A stretch of DNA of 5,660 bases from Phycisphaerales bacterium (GTDB lineage Bacteria > Planctomycetota > Phycisphaerae > SM23-33): contig PMYM01000048.1 in NCBI GenBank assembly GCA_003171235.1, positions 21,114-26,773 of the forward strand, given 5' to 3'. Made by a program: the position numbers and the translations under genes. The notes under the pieces were generated by a model that was not told the origin of the DNA, searched no databases, and saw only the letters and a program-made list of their open reading frames with translations. Positions 1 through 4,507 of the stretch are shown in pieces. The number at the start of each line of letters is the position of its first letter. Within the stretch, counting starts at the first letter, position 1.

Positions 1-471
1 CACTACATGAAGGTGAGTTTCTGGGATGACCTGGACTACCTGTCCATGTCCAGCTACTACGATCTGACCGAGGGCAAGAGCGAGTTCGACGCCCAGACGC
101 TGCAGGCGGCCTGGCGCAAATACCAAAAGGACATCCTGGCCTTCCAGGCCAAGATCAACAAGCCGCTGCTGTTCACCGAACTGGGCTGGCCCAACCAGCC
201 CACCGCCGCCAAGGATCCCTGGAACTACTACGCCAGCACCCGGACCGATCCGCAGTTGCAGAAGACGCTCTTCGAGGCGTTCTTCGCGGTGTGGAGCGAC
301 CAGCCGGCGCTGGCGGGATTTTTCATCTGGGAGTGGCGCAATGGCCCCCAGAGCCTGGACCCGGCCACGGACAACTCATACGTTCCCATGAACAAGCCCG
401 CCCTGGAAGTCATCCGGCGATACCTGGCAGGGCCGGCCACCGGGCCGGCGACTCACCCGGCGGCCAACTAG
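1..471 (+). CDS. Glycoside hydrolase-like TIM-barrel protein, C-terminal part (GH113-like)
   Basis: This is the C-terminal 156 residues of a protein whose start lies left of the window. The frame is open from base 1, so the Met encoded at base 7 is probably internal. The visible part fits the last strands of a (beta/alpha)8 glycosidase: FWDDLDYLSMSSYYDL resembles a strand ending in Tyr-Tyr, KPLLFTELGW (Glu codon 178-180) fits the strand bearing the catalytic nucleophile, and GFFIWEWRNGP fits the last strand with its substrate-stacking Trp. The closing segment (NKPALEVIRRYL) is also usual for such enzymes. The pattern reminds me most of GH113 beta-mannanase-like proteins, which cut beta-1,4-mannan chains, but the substrate cannot be read from this fragment. 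The tail is a short low-complexity GPATGPATHPAAN. The gene ends 28 bp from the convergent carbamate kinase gene. The glycosidase fold is fairly sure; the exact family is not. Confidence 0.62.
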   Translation, partial: HYMKVSFWDDLDYLSMSSYYDLTEGKSEFDAQTLQAAWRKYQKDILAFQAKINKPLLFTELGWPNQPTAAKDPWNYYASTRTDPQLQKTLFEAFFAVWSDQPALAGFFIWEWRNGPQSLDPATDNSYVPMNKPALEVIRRYLAGPATGPATHPAAN

Positions 472-499
472 GCAGCGCTTCCAGCCACCGGCCCGCGGG

Positions 500-1489
500 T
501 TATTCGTTGGACCAGAGGATGTGCGTGCCGTCGTTGCTTTCCAGGGCCGCTTCCAGGCACTGGGCGTTGGTGATGATGACGTGCCGCCCGCCGTTTTCCA
601 AGTAGCGCAGGGCGGCGGTGATCTTGGGGCCCATGCTGCCGGCGGGGAAATGCCCCTCCAGGAAGTACTGCCTGGCCTGGGTGTAGGTGATGGTGTCCAG
701 GGCCTTGGCATTGGGCTTGCCGAAGTTGAGTTGCACCTTGTTGACGCCGGTCAGGACGATCAGCAGGTCGGCCTTTATGTCGTTTGCCAGGACCGCGCTG
801 GAAAGGTCCTTGTCAATGACCGCCTCGATGCCCACGTAGTTGCCGTCGGGGCCCTTGATCATGGGTATGCCGCCCCCGCCCAGGGCGATCACCACGTTGC
901 CGCCGTAGACCAGGGCCCGGATCATGCGGCTCTGGATGATGCGCCGGGGCTGTGGGCTGGGCACTGCCCGGCGGTAGCCTCTGCCGGCGTCCTCCAGCAT
1001 GACCCAGTCAGGATGCTCCTGGCGCAACTGCCGGGCTTGCTCCTGGGTGAAGAAAGGCCCCACGGGCTTGGTGGGCCTGCTGAAGGCCGGGTCATCTTTG
1101 TCCACCAGCACCTGGGTGATCATCGTCACCACGTACTTGCCCGTGCGGTGGGCGCGCAGGTGGTTGAGCAGTTCCTGCTGCAGGATGTAGCCCAGCGAGC
1201 CCTCCGTCTCGGCCACCAGCACGTCCAGCGGCAATTCAGGTATGGCGCCCTTGGACAACTCGCGCTGGATCAGCAGGTTGCCCACCTGAGGGCCGTTGCC
1301 GTGCGTGACCACCAGGTCGTAGCCCTTCTGCACGATGGCCAGCAGCGTGCCGCACATCTGGTTGGCGGCCTGCCGCTGCTCTTGGAATGTGCCCTTCTGT
1401 CCGTCCTTGATCAGGGCGTTGCCGCCGAAGGCCACCAGGGCCACCGAACCTTCCTTGACCTGATTCTTCTTGTCTGCGCCGTCTGTCAT
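500..1489 (-). CDS. arcC: Carbamate kinase
   Basis: This 329-residue protein matches carbamate kinase along its whole length (family about 310 residues). The enzyme transfers phosphate between carbamoyl phosphate and ADP; in catabolism it makes ATP, NH3 and CO2 in the cytoplasm. Visible family motifs, counted from the ATG at 1489, are FGGNAL (21-26), THGNGPQVGNLL (62-73), PTKPVGPF (139-146), EDAGRGYRRAVPSP (166-179), GGGGIP (204-209), the EAVIDKDLSS block (222-231, with Lys227 and Asp228) and GSMGPK near the C-terminus. An in-frame GTG at 1495 is possible, but the Shine-Dalgarno-like AAGGGA (1503-1498) sits 8 nt before the ATG at 1489 and too close to the GTG, so I chose the ATG. The gene is divergent from the RidA/PLP pair. 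No transcarbamylase or arginine deiminase is in view, so the source of carbamoyl phosphate is unknown. The family call is secure; the direction of use in the cell is not. Confidence 0.95.
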   Translation of the reverse strand: MTDGADKKNQVKEGSVALVAFGGNALIKDGQKGTFQEQRQAANQMCGTLLAIVQKGYDLVVTHGNGPQVGNLLIQRELSKGAIPELPLDVLVAETEGSLGYILQQELLNHLRAHRTGKYVVTMITQVLVDKDDPAFSRPTKPVGPFFTQEQARQLRQEHPDWVMLEDAGRGYRRAVPSPQPRRIIQSRMIRALVYGGNVVIALGGGGIPMIKGPDGNYVGIEAVIDKDLSSAVLANDIKADLLIVLTGVNKVQLNFGKPNAKALDTITYTQARQYFLEGHFPAGSMGPKITAALRYLENGGRHVIITNAQCLEAALESNDGTHILWSNE

Positions 1490-1497
1490 GCGCACGA

Positions 1498-1503
1498 TCC
1501 CTT
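1498..1503 (-). promoter_or_regulatory. Ribosome binding site of carbamate kinase
   Basis: Read on the minus strand this is AAGGGA, 8 nt before the ATG at 1489 but only 2 nt before the in-frame GTG at 1495. The spacing decides the start in favour of the ATG. Confidence 0.55.
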
Positions 1504-1521
1504 CGATGCTGCCTTCCCCAG

Positions 1522-1549
1522 ATTATCTCCGCCGCCGCCCCGGCCGCAA
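1522..1549 (-). promoter_or_regulatory. Candidate sigma70-type promoter of carbamate kinase
   Basis: On the minus strand TTGCGG (1549-1544) and GATAAT (1527-1522) are separated by 16 nt. The -10 matches the consensus at five of six positions and the -35 at three of six. Transcription would start near 1515, giving a leader of about 25 nt that includes the ribosome binding site. This rests on eye matching only, and planctomycete promoters may differ from the E. coli consensus. Confidence 0.35.
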
Positions 1550-1667
1550 GCACAACTGCCATCCGAGCCGGTTAGATCGGCATCGCCCCCAGCCGTCACC
1601 GGCCTGTGTGACTGCTTGACAAAGGCCCCGGCGCCAATGACGATAGCCGGCGGAATCTCCGGCGCCG

Positions 1668-1692
1668 ATTCGACCGCCGGATGCGGTCGAAT
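1668..1692. repeat. Perfect 10-bp inverted repeat (possible operator or hairpin)
   Basis: ATTCGACCGC (1668-1677) is followed by the spacer CGGAT and by the exact reverse complement GCGGTCGAAT (1683-1692). It lies midway between two divergent genes, about 160 bp upstream of RidA and 180 bp upstream of the kinase, and directly abuts the next repeat element. A dimeric regulator could bind it, or it could fold as RNA in a long leader. There is no T-run after it on either strand, so it is not a typical terminator. No regulator gene is in the window to match it. Confidence 0.7.
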
Positions 1693-1812
1693 AGAGCAGG
1701 TGAGCACAAGAGCAGGAGAGCAGGAGAAAGAGGCAGAGCCGCAAGAGCGTAGAGGCTCTATAACGGGCAAGTCTGCTCACCTGCGGTCTCCTGTTCACCT
1801 GATCTTCTGTTC
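1693..1812. repeat. GAGCAGG-type inverted-repeat element, copy 1
   Basis: The left arm (about 1693-1730) is made of repeated AGCAGG/GAGCA units with a period of about 8-9 nt. The right arm (about 1772-1812) is its imperfect reverse complement and contains CCTGCGGTCTCCTG (1780-1793). The centre holds a small stem, AGAGCC (1735-1740) with GGCTCT (1754-1759). Copy 2 at 4363-4450 has the same orientation: 13 of 14 bases match at the left end and 24 of 27 across 1775-1801 versus 4413-4439, while the centres differ. No transposase is encoded. The exact ends are uncertain by a few bases. Confidence 0.75.
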
Positions 1813-1842
1813 AAATCGGCTGGCCCGGCGAATTGCCGTTGC

Positions 1843-1848
1843 GAGGAA
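1843..1848 (+). promoter_or_regulatory. Ribosome binding site of the RidA-family gene
   Basis: GAGGAA lies 5 nt before the ATG at 1854. It supports that ATG over the in-frame TTG at 1833, which has no such motif before it. Confidence 0.6.
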
Positions 1849-1853
1849 CCGTT

Positions 1854-2267
1854 ATGTCCGAGACATCAGGCGCGACGGATTTACGCGTTGTTTCCACCCC
1901 CGACGCTCCCGCCCCGGCGGGGCATTACTCCCAGGCCATCGTGCACGGCGGCACCGTGTACGTGTCGGGGCAACTGCCCATCGATCCCAAGACCGGCCAG
2001 AAGCGGCTGGGCAGCATTGAAGAGCAGACCCGCCAGACGCTGGAGAACGTGGCGGCCATTCTGCGCGCCGCCGGCAGCGGGCCCGATCGCGTGCTCAAGG
2101 TGACGGTGTACATTTCGGACATAACGCTCTGGGCGCGGGTCAACGCCGTGTACGCGGAGTTTTTCGGCGACCATCGCCCGGCCAGGGCGGTGGTCCCCAC
2201 GCGGGAGTTGCATCACGGGTTCGGCGTGGAAATCGAGGCCGTGGCCGCTTGCGATCCGGCTAAATGA
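1854..2267 (+). CDS. RidA family protein (enamine/imine deaminase; YjgF/YER057c/UK114)
   Basis: The 137-residue product has the usual RidA length plus a short N-terminal tail. RidA proteins are cytosolic trimers that hydrolyse reactive enamines/imines, such as 2-aminoacrylate released by PLP enzymes, to ketoacids and ammonia. Visible family features are APAGHYSQA (20-28), VYVSGQLPIDPKTG (35-48), EEQTRQTLENVAAIL (56-70), VLKVTVYISD (80-89), VNAVYAEFFGDHRPAR (96-111) and the closing VEIEAVA (125-131). The segment before that is PTRELHHGFG: Arg117 sits near the catalytic Arg of true RidA (about Arg105 in E. coli), but the loop to VEIEA seems one residue longer and reads HHG, as in other Rid subfamilies, so activity on 2-aminoacrylate is not certain. 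I chose the ATG at 1854 because GAGGAA precedes it. The stop codon overlaps an ATG at 2264 (ATGA), and the next gene starts 17 bp later, so the two are very likely co-transcribed. Confidence 0.93.
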   Translation: MSETSGATDLRVVSTPDAPAPAGHYSQAIVHGGTVYVSGQLPIDPKTGQKRLGSIEEQTRQTLENVAAILRAAGSGPDRVLKVTVYISDITLWARVNAVYAEFFGDHRPARAVVPTRELHHGFGVEIEAVAACDPAK

Positions 2268-2270
2268 ATC

Positions 2271-2276
2271 AGGGAA
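2271..2276 (+). promoter_or_regulatory. Ribosome binding site of the threonine-synthase-like gene
   Basis: AGGGAA ends 8 nt before the ATG at 2285. The in-frame ATG at 2264 overlaps the RidA stop codon and has no such motif before it, so 2285 is preferred, though translational coupling at 2264 cannot be excluded. Confidence 0.5.
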
Positions 2277-2284
2277 CAACCGCC

Positions 2285-3409
2285 ATGCCCAACGACGCCT
2301 GCCTGGTCTGCACCGCCTGCCGGCAAACGTTTCCGCTCGACCAGCCGCGATGGAAATGCGATTGCGGCGGGCTGCTGGACATCCGCTTCGCGCCCGCCTT
2401 CGGCCCCTCCGACGTCCAGGGCCAAAAGCCCACCATGTGGCGATATCGCCAGGCCATTCCCCTGGCCGACGGCGCCGACATCGTCTCCTTCGACGAGGGC
2501 TTCACGCCCCTGCTGGAGGTCGACTTCGGCGGGAAAACGGCCCTCATCAAGCAGGACCATCTCTTTCCCAGCGGCTCATACAAGGATCGCGGGGCGTCGG
2601 TGATCATCAGCCAGGCGCGGGCCATGGGCGTCAAGGCCGTGGTCGAGGATTCCTCCGGCAACGCCGGCTGCGCCATCGCCGCGTATTGCGCCAGGGCGCG
2701 GATCGCCTGTTCCATCTTCGTGCCGGCCGACACCGCTGCCGCCAAACTGGCCCAGATACAGCACTACGGTTCAAGCCTGCACCGCATACCCGGCTCGCGC
2801 GAGGACACCGCCAGCGCCGTCCTGACGGCCGCCCAAACCACCTACTACGCCAGCCATTCCTGGAACCCGTTTTTCTTCCACGGCACCAAGACCTTCGCTT
2901 ACGAGGTGTGCGAGCAGTTGGGCTGGAAGGCCCCCGACGCGGTCATCCTGCCGGTGGGCAACGGCACGCTGCTGCTGGGCGTGGCCATCGGTTTTGACGA
3001 ACTGCTCCAGGCCGGCATTGTCAGCCGAATCCCCAGGCTCATCGCCGTGCAGGCGAAAAACTGCGCCCCGCTGGCCGAGGCATTCAGGGGCGGCCTGAAC
3101 GATCCGGCCGAACTGCCAACCCAGCCAACCCTGGGCGAGGGCATCGCCATTGCCCGGCCCGTCCGCGGCAGGCAGATACTCCAGGCCGTGCGGCGCAGCG
3201 GCGGGGCTTTCCTGACGGTAGGGGAAGAAGAGATCGTCCAGTCGCTGCGTCAGATGTGTTCGATGGGCCACTACATCGAGCCGACCTCGGCGGCCACGAC
3301 GGCCGGCCTGGCCCAGTACCTGCGGCAATGCGGCGGCGGCGAAGTAGTGGTCTCCACCTTCACCGGTCACGGGCTCAAGACCACCGAGAAGATGCTCAAG
3401 CTGCTATAG
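2285..3409 (+). CDS. Threonine-synthase-like PLP-dependent enzyme with N-terminal zinc ribbon
   Basis: This 374-residue protein (381 if it starts at 2264) belongs to the fold-type II PLP enzymes, the tryptophan synthase beta superfamily, and is closest in motifs to threonine synthase, which turns O-phosphohomoserine into threonine and phosphate. In order it shows a zinc-ribbon-like C9-x2-C12 ... C25-x-C27-GG, then GFTPL (72-76), the PLP-lysine motif SGSYKDRG (Lys100; Tyr replaces the Phe usual in SFKDRG), SSGNAG (123-128), HGTKTFAYEV (199-208), the glycine loop PVGNGT (223-228) that should hold the cofactor phosphate, and EPTSAATTAGL near the C-terminus, much like EPASAA of threonine synthases. 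It follows the RidA gene by 17 bp. That pairing suits a lyase or dehydratase that releases enamines at least as well as a biosynthetic threonine synthase, so I give no gene symbol. Other options are threonine/serine dehydratase or a related ammonia-lyase. The fold is certain; the substrate is open. Confidence 0.9.
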   Translation: MPNDACLVCTACRQTFPLDQPRWKCDCGGLLDIRFAPAFGPSDVQGQKPTMWRYRQAIPLADGADIVSFDEGFTPLLEVDFGGKTALIKQDHLFPSGSYKDRGASVIISQARAMGVKAVVEDSSGNAGCAIAAYCARARIACSIFVPADTAAAKLAQIQHYGSSLHRIPGSREDTASAVLTAAQTTYYASHSWNPFFFHGTKTFAYEVCEQLGWKAPDAVILPVGNGTLLLGVAIGFDELLQAGIVSRIPRLIAVQAKNCAPLAEAFRGGLNDPAELPTQPTLGEGIAIARPVRGRQILQAVRRSGGAFLTVGEEEIVQSLRQMCSMGHYIEPTSAATTAGLAQYLRQCGGGEVVVSTFTGHGLKTTEKMLKLL

Positions 3410-3433
3410 GTGTTCTTGGAGTGCCAGGACTAT

Positions 3434-3526
3434 ACGCAGAGGCGCAGAGAACGCAGAGAAAGCACAGAGATAATACGAACTAGAAAGACTCTGTGTCTCC
3501 TCAGCGTCCTCTGCGGCCTCTGCGGT
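3434..3526. repeat. CGCAGAG-type inverted-repeat element
   Basis: The left arm (3434-3469) contains near-repeats ACGCAGAG, GCGCAGAGA, ACGCAGAGA and AGCACAGAG, with a period of 8-9 nt. The right arm (3489-3526) is its imperfect reverse complement, and a 19-bp AT-richer loop lies between. It fills nearly the whole gap between the PLP enzyme gene and the convergent small gene, ending 7 bp before the latter's stop codon. A transcript from either side would fold into a long imperfect hairpin, so it could end or protect both mRNAs. I recognise this type as a dispersed repeat in several environmental phyla; that recognition is from memory. Confidence 0.8.
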
Positions 3527-3533
3527 AAATTCT

Positions 3534-3905
3534 TTATTGCCTGGCTTCGGCCTTTACGATGCTGACCACCTTGATGGAGGCAACCTTGCCTGGCGACGCC
3601 GGGGTTACTGCGCCCTTAACGGTGTAGGTGCCGGTGACTTCGCCTTTGGAGATGCCTTCAATCACGCCCTTGACCTTTTCGTCGGCCTTTTCGGCCGCGA
3701 CAAGCTCGTAGCGCTTCTCGTCCACGACCAGGCGAGGCATCTTTCGGGTCTTGGTCGACTCGACCGTGCCGGTAAGAGTCTGGACCTCGGCCGGGGCGCT
3801 GGCCGTGGCCGTCGTCGCCGTACGGTGCTCCTGGGAATTGACGGTAGATGCCGCCAACACCACGCACACTGCCACTACGCACACCATCAGAATCCGCACT
3901 TTCAT
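3534..3905 (-). CDS. Small exported protein of unknown function
   Basis: I do not recognise the family. The 123-residue product starts with a clear signal peptide: basic residues at 2 and 4, a hydrophobic stretch over about residues 5-20 (ILMVCVVAVCVVLAAS) and polar sequence after about 24. There is no lipobox, since neither Cys in the stretch has a small residue just before it, so a soluble periplasmic or secreted form is likely. The linker is Thr/Ala-rich (about 28-39), followed by a compact domain with beta-strand-like segments (LTGTVES, PRLVVDEKRYELV, GEVTGTYTVKGAV, KVASIKVVSIVKAE), which could be a small beta-barrel; this is only a guess from pattern. The ATG at 3905 is preferred because AAGGAA (3916-3911) precedes it by 5 nt and the signal peptide begins there. 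The frame stays open upstream to 4142, including an ATG at 3947, but those codons look non-coding. The gene converges on the PLP gene. Confidence 0.75.
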   Translation of the reverse strand: MKVRILMVCVVAVCVVLAASTVNSQEHRTATTATASAPAEVQTLTGTVESTKTRKMPRLVVDEKRYELVAAEKADEKVKGVIEGISKGEVTGTYTVKGAVTPASPGKVASIKVVSIVKAEARQ

Positions 3906-3910
3906 CGTTC

Positions 3911-3916
3911 TTCCTT
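3911..3916 (-). promoter_or_regulatory. Ribosome binding site of the small exported protein
   Basis: On the minus strand this is AAGGAA, 5 nt before the ATG at 3905. With the signal peptide that begins at this ATG, it decides against the longer open frame reaching 4142. Confidence 0.6.
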
Positions 3917-4076
3917 TCAAATTGCCAGAGAAACGCCGCGGAGGCATGACCTCCCTGGCCCGACCCTTAATTGGGCCAACTGGGGTGATAGTGTATTGCG
4001 GCCGGCGCCCGGAGTGCAGAAAAATCCGCCTGGGCCGTTCACGGGTATGCACGTCCAGATTGTTGCGCTTGGCTGT

Positions 4077-4103
4077 AGGGTGTGCAACAAAGTTGCACGC
4101 CCT
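4077..4103 (+). terminator. Strong hairpin with short T-run, terminator-like on +
   Basis: AGGGTGTGCAAC (4077-4088) and GTTGCACGCCCT (4092-4103) pair over 12 bp, with one G-T wobble and an AAA loop. On + the stem is followed by GCTTTTG, a short T-run like that of a weak intrinsic terminator. On - no T-run follows. No + strand gene ends just before it, since the nearest gene on the left runs the other way. It could therefore end antisense or spurious transcription, serve an unseen small RNA, or act as an operator. The hairpin is certain; its role is not. Confidence 0.5.
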
Positions 4104-4190
4104 GCTTTTGCCCCAAGACCTCCATTGGCCGCGGTCTTTCATAGCCGCCGCAGACAGCGCGGTCGGTCATGCCACCCAAACGCAAAACAT

Positions 4191-4218
4191 TTGGTTTTTC
4201 GTCGGACGAGCCGATAAT
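4191..4218 (+). promoter_or_regulatory. Candidate promoter of tRNA-Leu
   Basis: TTGGTT (4191-4196) and GATAAT (4213-4218) are separated by 16 nt. The -10 matches the sigma70 consensus at five of six positions and the -35 at three of six. The predicted start near 4225 is about 35 nt before the mature tRNA 5' end, a normal 5' leader for RNase P removal. Confidence 0.45.
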
Positions 4219-4258
4219 GCTAAGGCGGCCGAAGCGAGGCATTGGCGGCCGCTTGCTT

Positions 4259-4345
4259 GGCCCGGTGGCGGAATTGGCAGACGCAAGGGATTTAAAATCC
4301 CTTGTCCCGTTAAGGGGCGTGCGGGTTCGAGTCCCGCCCGGGCCA
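4259..4345 (+). tRNA. tRNA-Leu (anticodon UAA)
   Basis: This 87-nt gene folds into a full type II cloverleaf. The acceptor stem pairs GGCCCGG (4259-4265) with CCGGGCC (4338-4344), and the discriminator is A4345. The D-arm region reads TGGCGGAATTGGCAGACGC. The anticodon arm is AGGGA-TTTAAAA-TCCCT with TAA at the anticodon. A long variable arm, typical of leucine tRNA, follows, then the T-arm GCGGG-TTCGAGT-CCCGC (4321-4337). The 3' CCA is not encoded, because the next bases are GTA, so it must be added by the tRNA nucleotidyltransferase. The tRNA reads UUA, and UUG by wobble, both rare in a GC-rich genome. Confidence 0.97.
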
Positions 4346-4362
4346 GTAGCCCGAAGGGCTAC
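4346..4362 (+). terminator. Perfect 7-bp hairpin directly after tRNA-Leu
   Basis: GTAGCCC (4346-4352), loop GAA and GGGCTAC (4356-4362) form a perfect stem that begins at the base after the tRNA discriminator. No T-run follows, so it is not a standard intrinsic terminator. It may mark the 3' trailer for processing or, together with the next inverted repeat, help end transcription. Confidence 0.45.
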
Positions 4363-4450
4363 AGAGCAGGCGAGCAGTGGAACAGGTGAACAGGCGAAAA
4401 CAAGAACGGCCCGCTCGCCTGCGGTCTCCTGCTCAACTGCTCACCTGCTC
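4363..4450. repeat. GAGCAGG-type inverted-repeat element, copy 2
   Basis: The left arm (4363 to about 4400) reads as units GAGCAGGC, GAGCAGTG, GAACAGGTG and AACAGGCG. The right arm (about 4412-4450) is its imperfect reverse complement, and the outer ends pair well: GAGCAGGCGAGCAGT against GAGCAGGTGAGCAGT in the reversed right arm. It shares CCTGCGGTCTCCTG (4418-4431) with copy 1 at 1780-1793 in the same orientation. The centre is shorter than in copy 1, and the whole element is 88 bp against about 120. It starts one base after the post-tRNA hairpin. Confidence 0.78.
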
Positions 4451-4507
4451 CAAATCACAACATGAGAGTTTCCCCAGCATCCCGTCGCTATGGAATTGAG
4501 CGTGCAA

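Larger units (their letters stand above)
1490..1853. other. Divergent intergenic region between carbamate kinase and the RidA gene
   Basis: This 364-bp spacer holds the start signals of both flanking genes. It contains a candidate kinase promoter (1522-1549), an 8-nt direct repeat CCGGCGCC (1628-1635 and 1659-1666, 31 bp apart), a perfect 10-bp inverted repeat (1668-1692), a GAGCAGG-type inverted-repeat element (1693-1812) and the RidA ribosome binding site (1843-1848). I see no convincing gene on either strand: the long frames that cross it are antisense to the kinase or out of frame with RidA. Confidence 0.7.
3906..4258. other. Intergenic region between the exported protein gene (-) and tRNA-Leu (+)
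   Basis: This 353-bp divergent spacer contains a small inverted repeat GGAGG-catga-CCTCC (3940-3954) in the leader of the exported protein gene, a strong 12-bp hairpin (4077-4103) and a probable tRNA promoter (4191-4218). The frames that cross it show no codon pattern or motifs that I would trust as genes. I could not find a convincing promoter for the exported protein: TACACT, read on the minus strand near 3995, is a weak -10 candidate without a good -35. Confidence 0.6.

Noticed and set aside
432..449. GC-rich 7-bp hairpin GCCGGCC-ACCG-GGCCGGC near the end of the glycosidase-like gene
   Set aside because: It lies inside the coding region, has no T-run, and is explained by the repeated GPAT codons. 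It may slow transcription but is not supported as a terminator.
1616..1646. TTGACA on + as a -35 box for the RidA gene
   Set aside because: The hexamer is perfect, but no good -10 lies 16-18 bp downstream (only CGATAG at 19), and the start codon would be about 200 bp away across two inverted repeats. Too weak to list as a promoter.
1759..1764. TATAAC as a -10 box for the RidA gene
   Set aside because: It matches five of six positions, but the sequence 17 bp upstream has no -35 similarity and the hexamer lies in the centre of a repeat element.
521..2020. Long 499-codon open frame on +
   Set aside because: It runs antisense to the carbamate kinase gene, whose motifs are unmistakable, and then through the intergenic repeat and RidA out of frame. 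Its product is His/Gly/Val-rich without motifs, as expected from GC-rich antisense sequence.
3906..4142. N-terminal extension of the small exported protein
   Set aside because: The frame is open, but the extension has no ribosome binding site at good spacing, looks like translated non-coding sequence, and would bury the signal peptide.
4259..4460. Integrative element attachment site at the tRNA-Leu 3' end
   Set aside because: I see no duplicate of the tRNA 3' end in the window and no integrase gene, so there is nothing to support an att site here.
4169..4465. Open frame on + across the tRNA gene
   Set aside because: It reads through the tRNA-Leu cloverleaf and a repeat. Its middle (VAELADARDLKSLVPLRGVRVRVPPGP) is the well-known false translation of a tRNA-Leu gene.
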